A stretch of DNA of 64,000 bases from Allokutzneria sp. A3M-2-11 16 (GTDB lineage Bacteria > Actinomycetota > Actinomycetes > Mycobacteriales > Pseudonocardiaceae). Every line of letters starts with the position of its first letter. The first letter of the stretch is position 1. This document shows positions 16,158 through 24,740 of this stretch, piece by piece. The stretch spans positions 558,001-622,000 of the forward strand of contig NZ_JANAVO010000001.1 in assembly GCF_024213555.1 (NCBI RefSeq), in the 5' to 3' direction. The translations under genes were made by a program, and so were the position numbers. The notes beneath the pieces were generated by a model that was not told where the DNA came from, ran no database searches, and saw nothing but the letters and a program-made list of their open reading frames with translations.

Positions 16158-17837
16158 ATGGGCCTTGCCGATGACCGCGAGCTCGTGCCGCTGGGGTCAG
16201 GCTTCGACATCGTGAAGCGCGGGGGCTACAACCGCGCCCAGGTGGAGGAGCACCTCGAACGGCTCGACTCGGACCTGCGCATCCTCGCCGCGGACCGCGA
16301 CGCCGCCGTCTCCCAGGCGGCCGATCTCGCGCGCCAGCTGGAAAAGGCGCGTTCGGAGATCGAGGACCTCAAGGGTCAGGTCGACCGGCTGTCCAAGCCG
16401 CCGACGACCCTTGAGGGCCTCAGCGAACGGCTGCAGCGAATGCTCCGTCTGGCCCAGGACGAGGCGAGCGAGACAAAAGCGCGCGCCGAGGCCGAGGGCC
16501 GGGAGATCAAGGCGAAGGCGGAGAAGGATTCCGCTGCGCTGCGCGTGCGCTACGAGCAGTTGATCACCGAGCTGGACAACCGGCGGGCGGAGATGGAGGC
16601 CGAGCACCAGAACGTGCTCGACACCGCGCGCACCGAGGCCAAGCGGATCACCGACGAGGCGGAGCGGGCGCGGCAGGAGGCCGACGCGGCGTCGGCGGCC
16701 AAGCGCAAGCAGGTCGAGGAGGACTTCGAGATCGCCATGGCCTCGCGTCGCGCCGAGGCCATGCACGCGCTCGCCGAGACAGAGGCGGCCAGCAAGGCCG
16801 AGGCCGACCGCCGGGTCCGCGAGGCGACCGAGGAGGCGAACAAGCGCGTCCTGGACGCGACCGAGGACAGCAAGCGCCGCGTCGCCGAGGCGACCGCGGA
16901 GGCGCAGCGCCTCGTCCGCGAGGCGGGCGACGAGAGCAGCCGCAGGCTCTTCGAGGCCACCGAGGAGGCCAAGCGCCGCCGCACCGAGGCGGTCGACGAG
17001 GCGGCCAAGCGGATCCGCGAGGCCACCGAGGAGTCCGCGCGCCGCGTCCGCGAGGCGACGGCCGAGGCGCAGCGCCTGGTGCGCGAGGCGACCGAGGAGT
17101 CGACCCGCCGCGTGGAGTACGCGACCAAGCGCGTGCAGGAACTGCGCGAGCTGCGGGTGAAGGTGGCGGGCCAGCTCAAGGAGATGGAGGCCCGGCTCGG
17201 CACGCTGCGCACGGAGCTGAAGTCGCGGCTGGAGAAGGCCCGCGCCCAGCTCAAGACGCAGCTGGAGGCGGCCCGCACCGACCTGGTCTCGCGCCTGGAG
17301 ACGATGCGCACCGACCTGGACACGGAGCTGGAGTCGGCGACCGGCAAGGGCGACACCGAGCTGGGCTCGGTGCTCAGCGGGGTCGGCGGCGAGCTCGACT
17401 CGGTGCACACGGCCTTCGTCGAGGCCAAGCCGATCCTGGACCAGGCCGAGGACGAGCAGGAGGTGCTGAACAAGCCCGCCCTGCCACCGCAGAAGCCGCA
17501 GCAGCCCCAAGGCAAGCAGCCGCCCCAGCCGCCAAAGCAGCAGCCGCCCGCGCAGGGCGTGCCGCCGTCATCGGCCAAGCCGTCCGGCACCGCGCCGCCG
17601 CTGGACCAGCCCACGCAGCAGTTCAAACGGCCGATGCCCGCGATGGAGGCACCGACCAACCGCATGGGCCAGCAGACCCAGCAGCAGCGCCCGCCGCAGC
17701 AGCCGACCCAGGTGATGCAGAACCAGCAACAGCAGCACAAACCGCAACAGCAGCAGCCACGGCAGCAACCCCCGAAGCAGCAGCAGAAACAACAGCAGCA
17801 GAAGTCCTCGGGCAAGCCGCCGCAGCGCCAGCGCTGA
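16158..17837 (+). CDS. DivIVA-like coiled-coil cytoskeletal protein with P/Q-rich tail
   Basis: 559 residues. N-terminal lipid/membrane-binding DivIVA-like segment (GFDIVKRGGYNRAQVEEHLERL, split around residues 16-37), then an uninterrupted coiled coil to about residue 400 containing about eleven-residue repeats of the form EATEEAKRRVR and a basic middle, then a Pro/Gln-rich unstructured tail (430-559) with runs of QQQ. In actinomycetes such proteins (Scy, FilP and related) organise polar growth or septum positioning. The repeat-rich coding DNA could be prone to slippage. It is followed by a family 2 palindrome, which probably ends the transcript. Confidence 0.85.
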   Translation: MGLADDRELVPLGSGFDIVKRGGYNRAQVEEHLERLDSDLRILAADRDAAVSQAADLARQLEKARSEIEDLKGQVDRLSKPPTTLEGLSERLQRMLRLAQDEASETKARAEAEGREIKAKAEKDSAALRVRYEQLITELDNRRAEMEAEHQNVLDTARTEAKRITDEAERARQEADAASAAKRKQVEEDFEIAMASRRAEAMHALAETEAASKAEADRRVREATEEANKRVLDATEDSKRRVAEATAEAQRLVREAGDESSRRLFEATEEAKRRRTEAVDEAAKRIREATEESARRVREATAEAQRLVREATEESTRRVEYATKRVQELRELRVKVAGQLKEMEARLGTLRTELKSRLEKARAQLKTQLEAARTDLVSRLETMRTDLDTELESATGKGDTELGSVLSGVGGELDSVHTAFVEAKPILDQAEDEQEVLNKPALPPQKPQQPQGKQPPQPPKQQPPAQGVPPSSAKPSGTAPPLDQPTQQFKRPMPAMEAPTNRMGQQTQQQRPPQQPTQVMQNQQQQHKPQQQQPRQQPPKQQQKQQQQKSSGKPPQRQR

Positions 17838-17842
17838 CGTGT

Positions 17843-17897
17843 TGTACCCAATGTGGCATTTGTTTCGTCAGACGTAACCAATGCCACATTGGGTACA
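17843..17897. repeat. Family 2 palindromic repeat (copy 2b)
   Basis: TGTACCCAATGTGGCATTTG...CAATGCCACATTGGGTACA forms an almost perfect stem of more than 20 base pairs around the centre GTTTCGTCAGACGTAAC. Located between two convergent genes (6 bases after one stop, 12 before the other). Strand-exchanged centre relative to copies 2a and 2c indicates the opposite insertion orientation. Confidence 0.92.
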
Positions 17898-17908
17898 CAA
17901 TCGCTGGG

Positions 17909-18667
17909 TCAGGAGAGCCAGTCGAGCAGGACTCCGGCGAACTCGGCGGGGCGTTCGATCGGCGGCAGGTGTCCGCACGCGGGCATGAGCACGAGTTCGG
18001 CGTCGGGCAGCAGGTCGAACATCTCCTGGGCGGCGGTGGGCGGGGCGAGCTTGTCCTGCTCCCCCACGACGACCAACGTCGGCACGTCCAGTCCGCGCAA
18101 CGTGTCCGTGGAATCCGGACGAGCCGCCATTGCCCGCTGGGCCCAGGCGATCCCCTCCGCGGACTGCGCGTCGATCAGCGCGTGTGCGGCGCGCACGGCG
18201 CCCGGCCGCAGAGCGTGCGTGCTCGCGCCGAGCAGCCCGTCGAGGACCGCGTCGGCGAGCCAGCCGGTCCCCTCGGCCTCGACGCGCTCGGCCATCGCGA
18301 GGCGTCCGGCGCGCTGCTGCTCGGTGTCGGCGACCGCCTTGGTGTCGACGAGGATCAACTTCTCGACCAGCGAAGGTGCTTGGCGCAGCAGGGACATCGC
18401 CACGTAGCCGCCCATCGAGATCCCGCCGAGGACCACCCGCTCCAGCCCCAGCGCCTCCAGCTGGGCCAGCACGTCCGCGGCCACGACGTCCAGGCTCGGC
18501 ACGGGCGCGGTGCCCAGCGGCCGCGCGCCGAGCCCCCGCTGGTCCGGGGTGATCACCGTGAAGTGTGCTTCCAGTGGCGCGCGTATCGCGTCCCACATGC
18601 GTGAGTCCAGCGGAAACGCGTGCAGCAGCACCACCGCGGGGCGAATTTCGGTGTCGTCGGCGCTCAT
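17909..18667 (-). CDS. Alpha/beta-fold hydrolase
   Basis: 252 residues, cytoplasmic serine hydrolase. Oxyanion HAFPLDSRMWD near the N-terminus, nucleophile elbow GISMGGY (Ser about 94), acid in VVGEQDKLAPP and final His in MPACGHLPPIE. Resembles 3-oxoadipate enol-lactonase/haloperoxidase-type hydrolases, but no aromatic catabolism genes are nearby. It is divergent from the P-loop kinase gene starting 20 bases away, so the two promoters must overlap. Confidence 0.9.
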   Translation of the reverse strand: MSADDTEIRPAVVLLHAFPLDSRMWDAIRAPLEAHFTVITPDQRGLGARPLGTAPVPSLDVVAADVLAQLEALGLERVVLGGISMGGYVAMSLLRQAPSLVEKLILVDTKAVADTEQQRAGRLAMAERVEAEGTGWLADAVLDGLLGASTHALRPGAVRAAHALIDAQSAEGIAWAQRAMAARPDSTDTLRGLDVPTLVVVGEQDKLAPPTAAQEMFDLLPDAELVLMPACGHLPPIERPAEFAGVLLDWLS

Positions 18668-18686
18668 GCCTGCCTATCCTGCCCGC

Positions 18687-19220
18687 GTGACTGAGACTCC
18701 ACTGTTCGTGCTCACCGGCATCTCCGCGAGCGGCAAGACCACGATCGGCCGCCTGCTCGCGGACTCCTTCCCGCGGAGCGCGTTCGTGGAGGGCGATCTG
18801 GTCCGCGAGATGGTGCGCTCCGGCCGCGTGGACATGAGCCCCGAGCCGTCCGAGGACGCGCTCGGCCAGCTGCTGCTGCGCTACCGCCAGGCCGCGACGC
18901 TGGCGATGTCCTTCCAGGACGCGGGCTTCGCCACGGTCGCGGAGGACGTGATCATCGGTGATGTGCTGAAGGACTACCTCGACGTGCTGCGCGGGCGCCA
19001 GGTGCACCTGGTGGTGCTGGCCCCGACGCCGGAGACGGTGCACGCGCGCGAGGCGGCGCGGAACAAGACCGGCTACGACACGTGGGCGGTGACGGCGCTG
19101 AACAAGATCCTGCACGAGCAGACCCCGCGCCTGGGCCTGTGGCTGGACACCTCGGCGCAGACACCCGAGGAGACGGTGGCGGAGATCCTCGCGCGCAGGG
19201 CGGAAAGCCTGCTCGCGTGA
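18687..19220 (+). CDS. P-loop ATPase/kinase of the shikimate kinase/chloramphenicol phosphotransferase type
   Basis: 177 residues with Walker A GISASGKTTIG at residues 10-20, then VEGDLVREMV and a C-terminal region LDTSAQTPEETVAEIL, which is the typical end of small phosphotransferases of the AAA_33/CPT class. The substrate is unknown; antibiotic or small-metabolite phosphorylation are both possible. Starts at GTG 18687. Its stop overlaps the start of the next gene (GTGA), so it is translationally coupled with the acetyltransferase. Confidence 0.8.
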   Translation: MTETPLFVLTGISASGKTTIGRLLADSFPRSAFVEGDLVREMVRSGRVDMSPEPSEDALGQLLLRYRQAATLAMSFQDAGFATVAEDVIIGDVLKDYLDVLRGRQVHLVVLAPTPETVHAREAARNKTGYDTWAVTALNKILHEQTPRLGLWLDTSAQTPEETVAEILARRAESLLA

Positions 19221-19720
19221 TCGACACCGGCCGCCTGGTACTGCGCAGGCCGACCGCGGCGGACCTCCCGGCGGTGGTGGAGATCCACGCCGATCCGGAG
19301 ACGAACCGGTTCAACCCGCTCGGCCCGGCCGACGAGGCCCGCGCCACCCGTGACCTGATGTCATGGCTGGCGCACTGGGCGGTGCACGGTTTCGGCTACT
19401 GCGCGATCGCCGAGCCCTCGGGGTTCGTCGTCGGCTTCGGCGGTCTGCGCACGCACGTCTTCGATGGCGAGCCGGTGCTGAACCTGTACTACCGCTTCCG
19501 CCCGTCGGCGTGGGGCAAGGGCTACGCGCCGGAGATGGCGCGCGCCGTCGTGGACTGGGCGCGGGAGCACCGCCCCGAACCAGTGTTGATCTTCACCAAG
19601 TTCGACAACGCCCCCGCGATCCGGGTGGCGGAGAAGATCGGCTTCACCAAGCTGTGCGAGACCGTGCTCGAAGGCGCTCCGGCCGTGGTCTACGGCGCTC
19701 AGGAGACGATCTTGACCTGA
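19217..19720 (+). CDS. GNAT-family N-acetyltransferase (RimJ/RimL type)
   Basis: 167 residues. Begins IDTGRLVLRRPTAADLP, the usual start of RimJ/RimL-like acetyltransferases, and has the acetyl-CoA loop SAWGKGYAPEMARAVVDWA. Target could be a protein N-terminus or a small amine. GTG start overlaps the kinase stop (GTGA), so they are coupled. Its last 22 bases overlap the 3' end of the convergent hydrolase gene. Confidence 0.9.
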   Translation: MIDTGRLVLRRPTAADLPAVVEIHADPETNRFNPLGPADEARATRDLMSWLAHWAVHGFGYCAIAEPSGFVVGFGGLRTHVFDGEPVLNLYYRFRPSAWGKGYAPEMARAVVDWAREHRPEPVLIFTKFDNAPAIRVAEKIGFTKLCETVLEGAPAVVYGAQETILT

Positions 19721-20442
19721 TGCGTCGTCGACGGGCCGTCCCAGGTGCGGGGCAGCGGCGTCGGCACGTCCGGCACGATCGCGGCGACGAGCTGGTCCAG
19801 CGCCTCCTCGGCGTAACCGACCAGCAGGTGCTTGCCCCCGGCGACCGGGATCACCTTCGCCTGGGGGATCGCGGCGAACCGCTCGCGGGCCTGCTCCGGC
19901 TGGAGGTTGTCGTCGTGCTCCGGCACCAGGCAGTACACCGGTTTGCCCGACTTCGCCCAGGTCTCCAGGTGCTCCGGCTCGCTCCAGCGCAGCGGCGGGG
20001 AGATCAGGAACAGCCCCTGCACGAGCGGGTCGCAGCCGTGCACCAGCGCCAGGTCGGTGCCGAAGGACCAGCCGACCAGCCACACGTTCGGCAGGTCGTG
20101 GAACTCGGCGTACTCCAGCGCGGCGGCCACGTCGAACCGCTCGCCGACACCGCCGTCGAACTCGCCTTCGCTGCGCCCGGCCTCGCTCGCGGTGCCGCGG
20201 GTGTTGAACCGCAGGACCGCGACGTCGGCCAGCGCGGGCAGCCGCCACGCCGCCTTCCGGTAGAGGTGCGAGTCCATCATCCCGCCGTGCGTCGGCAGGG
20301 GGTGCAGCAGCACGAGCGTCGCCTTCGGCTCGCCCTCCGGCAGGGACAGCTCGCCGATCAGGTTCAGCCCGTCCGCGGTGTGCAGGGTGATCTGCTCGCG
20401 GCGCGCGGGGAGGACGGTGTTCGCCCGGATCTCAGTAGTCAT
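19699..20442 (-). CDS. Alpha/beta hydrolase (YgfB/dienelactone-like, KANL3/Tex30 type)
   Basis: 247 residues. Opens with the beta strands HTADGLNLIGELSLPEG and LLHPLPTHGG, typical of the family that includes alpha/beta hydrolases acting on unknown esters; nucleophile elbow is GWSFGTDLA with Ser in the canonical place, acid in VPEHDD and His in GGKHLLVG. Start at ATG 20442 where the recognisable domain begins; the open frame upstream overlaps the next gene and is arginine-rich. Tail-to-tail overlap of 22 bases with the acetyltransferase gene. Confidence 0.85.
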   Translation of the reverse strand: MTTEIRANTVLPARREQITLHTADGLNLIGELSLPEGEPKATLVLLHPLPTHGGMMDSHLYRKAAWRLPALADVAVLRFNTRGTASEAGRSEGEFDGGVGERFDVAAALEYAEFHDLPNVWLVGWSFGTDLALVHGCDPLVQGLFLISPPLRWSEPEHLETWAKSGKPVYCLVPEHDDNLQPEQARERFAAIPQAKVIPVAGGKHLLVGYAEEALDQLVAAIVPDVPTPLPRTWDGPSTTHQVKIVS

Positions 20443-20492
20443 CTCGGCCCCGATCTTGCCACTCGACCGGGCTGCCGCGGGGGCGATGAGCG

Positions 20493-20786
20493 TCACGACC
20501 AGCGCCTGGTCGGTCCCCTCCGGCTCCGCGCCGACCAGCAGCCGTTGTGCCAGTGCCGCCGGTCCGCGCTCGAGCCGTGGTCGTCGGCGGGCCAGGCCAC
20601 GACGTGCGGCGTTCCCGGGACGATCTCGTGATCGCAACCGGGGCAGCGGTAGTGCTTGGTCGCCTGCGACCCGGCCACGGTGCGCACGAGCCAGTCCCCG
20701 TCCGCCCCGCTCTCCGTGCGCGCCCAGCCGACTCCGCCCCCGAGATCGCGGTCGGGGCGCTTGTCGCGGCGGTTGTGGCGAGGCAC
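20493..20786 (-). CDS. Small conserved actinobacterial zinc-ribbon-like protein
   Basis: 97 residues, cytoplasmic. Contains CPGCDHEIVPGTPHVV and, 25 residues later, RRHWHNGCW, so two CxxC cysteines plus His/Cys could bind a metal. I recall similar short proteins with the same two blocks across actinomycetes, all without known function. It lies immediately upstream of, and in the same orientation as, the alpha/beta hydrolase gene (50-base gap), so they may be co-transcribed. GTG start. Confidence 0.75.
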   Translation of the reverse strand: MPRHNRRDKRPDRDLGGGVGWARTESGADGDWLVRTVAGSQATKHYRCPGCDHEIVPGTPHVVAWPADDHGSSADRRHWHNGCWSARSRRGPTRRWS

Positions 20787-20895
20787 GGCACGACCCTAGC
20801 TCTCGCGGGGGAGGCGGTTGGCCCGCTGGTGGGAGCCGTCACCGCGGCCGTCCGACCAGGGTTGATCCCATCGACAACCCCAGGGGGAAACGAAG

Positions 20896-21426
20896 ATGAA
20901 GATCGTCGCAGGAGCACTCGCCGTGCTACTGGCATCCGTGATGACCGCGGGCGCCGCCACGGCCACCGCCACGCCCGCGCCCGCCGAGCCGGAGGGGAGC
21001 CTGGTCGGCGCCGCGGGCGGCAAACTGGGCGAGATCTTCGGTCCGCTGGCCGGAGACCCCGTGCGCTTCACCGTGGACGCGAAGGGCACGCCGGGCAAGG
21101 TCGGCGGCACCTTCCACGTGCTGCACACCAAGCCGGACGGCGGCGCGTTCGCGGAGTTCTCCGGCAAGGTCGACTGCCTGGTCTCGGCACACGGACAGGC
21201 CGTGGTGACCGGGATCGTCGAGCGCGAGGCGCTGCCCGGACTGCCGCCGGGGACCTCGATCATCGGCAAGCGCATCGGTCTGTCGGTGGACGACCGTGGC
21301 AGGCACGGCGACCGCATCGGCTGGAGCTGGTTCACCGGCGGCTTCGTGAGCACCCTGCCGTGCACCAGCACCGTCCCGTTCTTCACCACCACAACCGGCG
21401 ACTACAAAGTCCGCTCCATGTTCTAA
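20896..21426 (+). CDS. Small secreted protein of unknown function
   Basis: 176 residues with a signal peptide (MKIVAGALAVLLASVMTAGA, residues 1-20). The mature part looks beta-rich (VRFTVDAKGTPGKVGGTFHV, SGKVDCLVSAHGQAVVTG) and has two cysteines, probably disulfide-bonded. Similar small exported proteins are common in actinomycetes. GGGGGAAACGA upstream provides the ribosome site. No partner genes. Followed by half of a family 1 repeat. Confidence 0.82.
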   Translation: MKIVAGALAVLLASVMTAGAATATATPAPAEPEGSLVGAAGGKLGEIFGPLAGDPVRFTVDAKGTPGKVGGTFHVLHTKPDGGAFAEFSGKVDCLVSAHGQAVVTGIVEREALPGLPPGTSIIGKRIGLSVDDRGRHGDRIGWSWFTGGFVSTLPCTSTVPFFTTTTGDYKVRSMF

Positions 21427-21429
21427 CCG

Positions 21430-21491
21430 CCCCGCCCCGGGTTCACCACCGTTTGCGACCGCTGAGACCGGGGTGCGGTGTACTTGAAGAC
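21430..21491. repeat. Family 1 intergenic inverted repeat, right half only (copy 1e)
   Basis: Right end GTACTTGAAGAC at 21480-21491 with the family-typical GTTTGCGACC segment 32 bases before it. The left end GTCTTCAAGTACC is absent; the sequence begins within or just after the stop of the secreted-protein gene. A mirror-image case to copy 1a, which has only the left half. Confidence 0.75.
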
Positions 21492-21545
21492 ACCCCAATC
21501 TGGGCGGCGTGTCAGGCTGAGTGGAGCGACGTTCGAGGAGGCTGG

Positions 21546-22130
21546 GTGGTCCGGGAACAAGCGGGGCAGGTGCTCGCGGCGAACCTCCGCGCGCTGCGCG
21601 AGCAACGCGGGCTCTCGCTGTCCGAGCTGGCGCGGCGCTCCGAGATCGCCAAGGGGACGCTCTCGCAGCTGGAGTCCGGCACGGGCAATCCGACCATCGA
21701 GACCGTGTTCAGTTTGTCGAACGCGCTCGAAGTCCCGGTGTCGTCGTTGCTGACCGAGCGCGTCGCGCAGGACGTCGTGCTGATCCGCTCGGCCGGGCTC
21801 GACGTGCTCAGCGGGGACGCGGTCGACCTCCGCATGCTGCGCCGGGTGGACGTCTCGGAGACGGTCTTCGAGCTCTACGACCAGCGCGTTCGGCCGGGGC
21901 GGACCCAGCGTTCGACCGGCCACCCCGGGCGCGAGCACACCTTTGTGACGTCGGGATTTCTCCGTGTCGGCCCGACGGACGCGCCGTACACGCTCGGCCC
22001 GGGGGACTACGTGTGCTTCTCCGCGCAGCAGCCGCACGTCTACGAGGCGGTCGACGGGCCGGTGACCTCCGTACTGCTGCTGGAGTACCCGGCGACGGCT
22101 GGACCGGTGCAGTTCTGCGCGCACGGTTGA
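21546..22130 (+). CDS. XRE-cupin transcriptional regulator of the hydroxyproline operon
   Basis: 194 residues: N-terminal XRE helix-turn-helix (LRALREQRGLSLSELARRSE, recognition helix around KGTLSQLESG) and a C-terminal cupin sensor (LGPGDYVCFSAQQPHVYEAV). Such HTH-cupin regulators usually sense amino acids or their breakdown products. GTG start supported by GAGGAGG four bases upstream. It is the first gene of a same-strand block whose next genes degrade 4-hydroxyproline, and a promoter with a palindrome lies between it and them, so it is the likely local regulator. Confidence 0.88.
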   Translation: MVREQAGQVLAANLRALREQRGLSLSELARRSEIAKGTLSQLESGTGNPTIETVFSLSNALEVPVSSLLTERVAQDVVLIRSAGLDVLSGDAVDLRMLRRVDVSETVFELYDQRVRPGRTQRSTGHPGREHTFVTSGFLRVGPTDAPYTLGPGDYVCFSAQQPHVYEAVDGPVTSVLLLEYPATAGPVQFCAHG

Positions 22131-22156
22131 CCCTCGCCGGTCGACCTGCCTACGCT
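22127..22156 (+). promoter_or_regulatory. Promoter of the hydroxyproline operon
   Basis: A -35 hexamer TTGACC (22127-22132, overlapping the regulator's stop codon) and a -10 hexamer TACGCT (22151-22156) with an 18-base spacer, matching the principal sigma factor pattern TTGAC...TAnnnT of actinomycetes. Transcription would begin near 22162, inside the palindrome that follows. Confidence 0.6.
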
Positions 22157-22159
22157 CTG

Positions 22160-22181
22160 ATCGTTCATTTCACTGAACGAT
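22160..22181. promoter_or_regulatory. Operator-like palindrome at the hydroxyproline operon start site
   Basis: ATCGTTCA (22160-22167) and TGAACGAT (22174-22181) are perfect 8-base inverted arms around TTTCAC. The site overlaps the predicted transcription start and ends just before the Shine-Dalgarno GCGGAGG (22183-22189). It is a good candidate for binding by the XRE-cupin regulator. Confidence 0.6.
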
Positions 22182-22194
22182 GCGCGGAGGTTCC

Positions 22195-23358
22195 GTGGCA
22201 CATCCCGAGGTGGTGGTCGTCGGCGCGGGCGTGATCGGCGCCGCGTGCGCCGAGGCGCTGACCGCACGCGGGATCTCGGTGCTCGTGCTCGACCGGGGCG
22301 CCCCGGCGGCCGGGACCACCGCGGCGGGCGAGGGCAACGTGCTGGTCTCCGACAAGGAGCCCGGCCCGGAACTCGTGCTGGCACAGGCGTCACGACGCCG
22401 TTGGCCCACGCTCTTGGCGGAGCTGCGGGACGAACTCGGGCCGGATGCCGCCGAGGTCGAATGGGACCCCAAGGGCGGTTTGGTCGTCGCCACCTCTCCT
22501 GCCGCGGCGCAACCGCTGGCGGGCTTCGCCAAAGCCCAGCGCGGCGCAGGCGTTGACGCCCGTCAGATCACCGCGGATGAGGCCACCGAACGTGAAGCGC
22601 ACCTGACCAAGAAGATCGCCGCCGCTGTCCACTACCCCGAAGACGCGCAACTGCAACCGGTTCTGGCCACGGCGACGCTGCTCGCCGCAGTGCGCAAGCG
22701 GGGCGGAGAAGTCCGGGGCAACACCGAAGCGCTAGGCGTGGATCGCACTGTGCCGGGAGCAGTCAAAGCCTTGCGCACCAAGCACGGCAGCATTCCGTGC
22801 GGCGCGGTGATCAATGCGTGCGGGCCGTGGTCCGGCGCATTCTCACGCGCGGCGGGAGCGCCCATCGACATCCAGCCACGCCGCGGAGTGGTGCTCGTGA
22901 CGGCACCGCTGCCGCCGAACACGGTGCGGCACAAGGTTTACGACGCCGACTACGTGGGCGCAGTCGCGAGCGGGGATGCCGACCTCCAGACGTCAACTGT
23001 CGTGGAGTCCACACAAGCGGGCACTGTGCTCATCGGCTCCAGCAGGCAACGCGTCGGCTTCGACGACAGCCTTCGCGTTGAAGTGCTCCGCGAACTCGCG
23101 CGCAAGGCAGTGAACCTCTTCCCGTTTCTCGCCGACGTGCAGATCATGCGGTCATACGGCGGTTTCCGGCCCTATGCGCCCGATCACCTCCCCGTCATCG
23201 GCGAAGATCACCGGCTCTCGGGCTTGTGGCACGCGACGGGCCATGAAGGCGCGGGAATCGGCCTCGCCGCGGCTACCGGCCAACTCCTCGCCGAGCTGTT
23301 CACCGATCAGGCTCCGCACGTGGACCCCGCACCGTTCCGAGTGGACAGACAGCCATGA
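22195..23358 (+). CDS. FAD-dependent amino acid oxidase/dehydrogenase subunit (D-hydroxyproline dehydrogenase beta type)
   Basis: 387 residues, DAO-type flavoprotein: dinucleotide motif VVVGAGVIGAACAEAL at the N-terminus and C-terminal FAD/substrate motif GLWHATGHEGAGIGLA. It resembles glycine/sarcosine oxidase beta subunits and the catalytic subunit of D-hydroxyproline dehydrogenase, and neighbours support the latter: oxidation of cis-4-hydroxy-D-proline to pyrroline-4-hydroxy-2-carboxylate. Start GTG 22195 chosen for its GCGGAGG. Its ATGA overlap with the next gene couples the two subunits. From about 22500 codon choice becomes less G/C-ended than in neighbouring genes, which may suggest acquisition. 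Confidence 0.85.
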   Translation: MAHPEVVVVGAGVIGAACAEALTARGISVLVLDRGAPAAGTTAAGEGNVLVSDKEPGPELVLAQASRRRWPTLLAELRDELGPDAAEVEWDPKGGLVVATSPAAAQPLAGFAKAQRGAGVDARQITADEATEREAHLTKKIAAAVHYPEDAQLQPVLATATLLAAVRKRGGEVRGNTEALGVDRTVPGAVKALRTKHGSIPCGAVINACGPWSGAFSRAAGAPIDIQPRRGVVLVTAPLPPNTVRHKVYDADYVGAVASGDADLQTSTVVESTQAGTVLIGSSRQRVGFDDSLRVEVLRELARKAVNLFPFLADVQIMRSYGGFRPYAPDHLPVIGEDHRLSGLWHATGHEGAGIGLAAATGQLLAELFTDQAPHVDPAPFRVDRQP

Positions 23359-24740
23359 CGATCCCTGAGGGCTTCTTCTGTGGCATCGGCGTCTGCCACG
23401 GATGCGTCCGAGCTCCGCTCAATGTCCGTGCGTGCCAACACGTTTCTGATGCTGTTCCGTTCTCCGCGATGCACACCACGGACATCGTCGTTGTAGGCGG
23501 TGGCCCTGCGGGCGTGGCAGCGGCCAAGGCAGCGGTCGCCAATGGCGCCAGCGTGACGCTGATCGACTCCGCTCCCCTACTCGGCGGCCAGTACGGGCGC
23601 CAATCCATCGACTCCGCTTACGTTGGCATTCCGGGCGCTCAGCACCTCGCGAACACTGTCGTGTGGGCGATCGAGCCGGGCAAACGGCTGCACCTGCGCA
23701 GCGGCCCGCTCGATGCACCGGGTCGCGCCGCCGCAGTCCTGGACGCCAAGATCCTGATCCTGGCGACCGGTGCGTACGACAGGGCAATTCCCTTTCCTGG
23801 CTGGGATCTGCCCGGCGTCTACACAGCCGGAGCCGCCCAGGCACTTGCGAAGAGCCAGCGCCTCGCGGTGGGAAAACGCGTGCTGGTCGCGGGCACCGGC
23901 CCGTTCCTGCTTCCTGTCGCGGAGTCGTTGGTGGACGTCGGATCACAGGTTCTCGGCGTGCTGGAGGCGAACTCGCCGACCCGCTGGCTGCGCGGAGCGT
24001 TCGCCGGACGCAGCAAGCTCCCTGAGCTGACCCGATACGCCGCGATGCTCGCGAAGAACAGAATCCCCTACCGTCCAATGAGGACAATCATCGCCGCACA
24101 CGGCACGGAACGCGTCACCTCGGCCACCACGGCAAAGCTCGACAGGGACTGGAATATCGTTCCAGGCTCGGAACAACGCGTTGAGGTGGACGCGGTGTGC
24201 GTCGGATTCGGTTTCGTTCCGCAGCTCGATCTCGCTGTAGCAGCGGGATGCCGTGTTCGCGATGGCTTCGTCGAGGTCGACCACGCACAGCAGACTTCCG
24301 TGACAGGCGTGTTCGCCGCTGGCGAGATCACCGGCATCGGCGGTGCCGATCTCGCTGCGGCAGAAGGCGAAATCGCCGGAACGGTCGCGGCCGGAGGCCA
24401 GGTTCACAGCCGACGATCTGTCCATAAAGGACGCACGTTCGCCAGAGCGTTGGCGAAAGCGCATCCGGTGCGGCCTGGTTGGCGAACCTGGCTCACCCCG
24501 GACACGATCATCTGCCGCTGCGAGAGCGTCGGCTACGGCGCGCTGCGGCGAGCGGTCGAGCAGCGGCAGCCAGCAGATCTGCGCACACTCAAGCTGGTCA
24601 GCCGTGTCGGACTGGGCCGTTGCCAGGGCCGGATGTGCGGTCGCGCCGTCGCCGAGCTGACCGGCATCCCCGAAGCCGTCCGCCGCCCGATCGCCGCGCC
24701 CGTCCGGCTCGGTGAGCTAGCAGAGGAGGACCCGGCATGA
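23355..24740 (+). CDS. Fused short [2Fe-2S] segment + FAD oxidoreductase + BFD-like domain (D-hydroxyproline dehydrogenase alpha/gamma type)
   Basis: 461 residues. Residues 1-38 are only the cysteine loop of a ferredoxin-like subunit: Cys9, Cys14, Cys17 and Cys27 (FFCGIGVCHGCV...RAC). Residues 42-350 form an FAD/NAD disulfide-reductase-like domain (DIVVVGGGPAGVAAA; ATGAYDRAIPFPGWDLPG). Residues about 395-445 are a BFD-like [2Fe-2S] site (IICRCESVGYGAL ... GRCQGRMCG). In related dehydrogenases the gamma ferredoxin is a separate protein of about 90-100 residues; here its N-terminal beta half is missing and the rest is fused. ATGA overlaps at both ends give tight coupling. Confidence 0.85.
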   Translation: MTIPEGFFCGIGVCHGCVRAPLNVRACQHVSDAVPFSAMHTTDIVVVGGGPAGVAAAKAAVANGASVTLIDSAPLLGGQYGRQSIDSAYVGIPGAQHLANTVVWAIEPGKRLHLRSGPLDAPGRAAAVLDAKILILATGAYDRAIPFPGWDLPGVYTAGAAQALAKSQRLAVGKRVLVAGTGPFLLPVAESLVDVGSQVLGVLEANSPTRWLRGAFAGRSKLPELTRYAAMLAKNRIPYRPMRTIIAAHGTERVTSATTAKLDRDWNIVPGSEQRVEVDAVCVGFGFVPQLDLAVAAGCRVRDGFVEVDHAQQTSVTGVFAAGEITGIGGADLAAAEGEIAGTVAAGGQVHSRRSVHKGRTFARALAKAHPVRPGWRTWLTPDTIICRCESVGYGALRRAVEQRQPADLRTLKLVSRVGLGRCQGRMCGRAVAELTGIPEAVRRPIAAPVRLGELAEEDPA

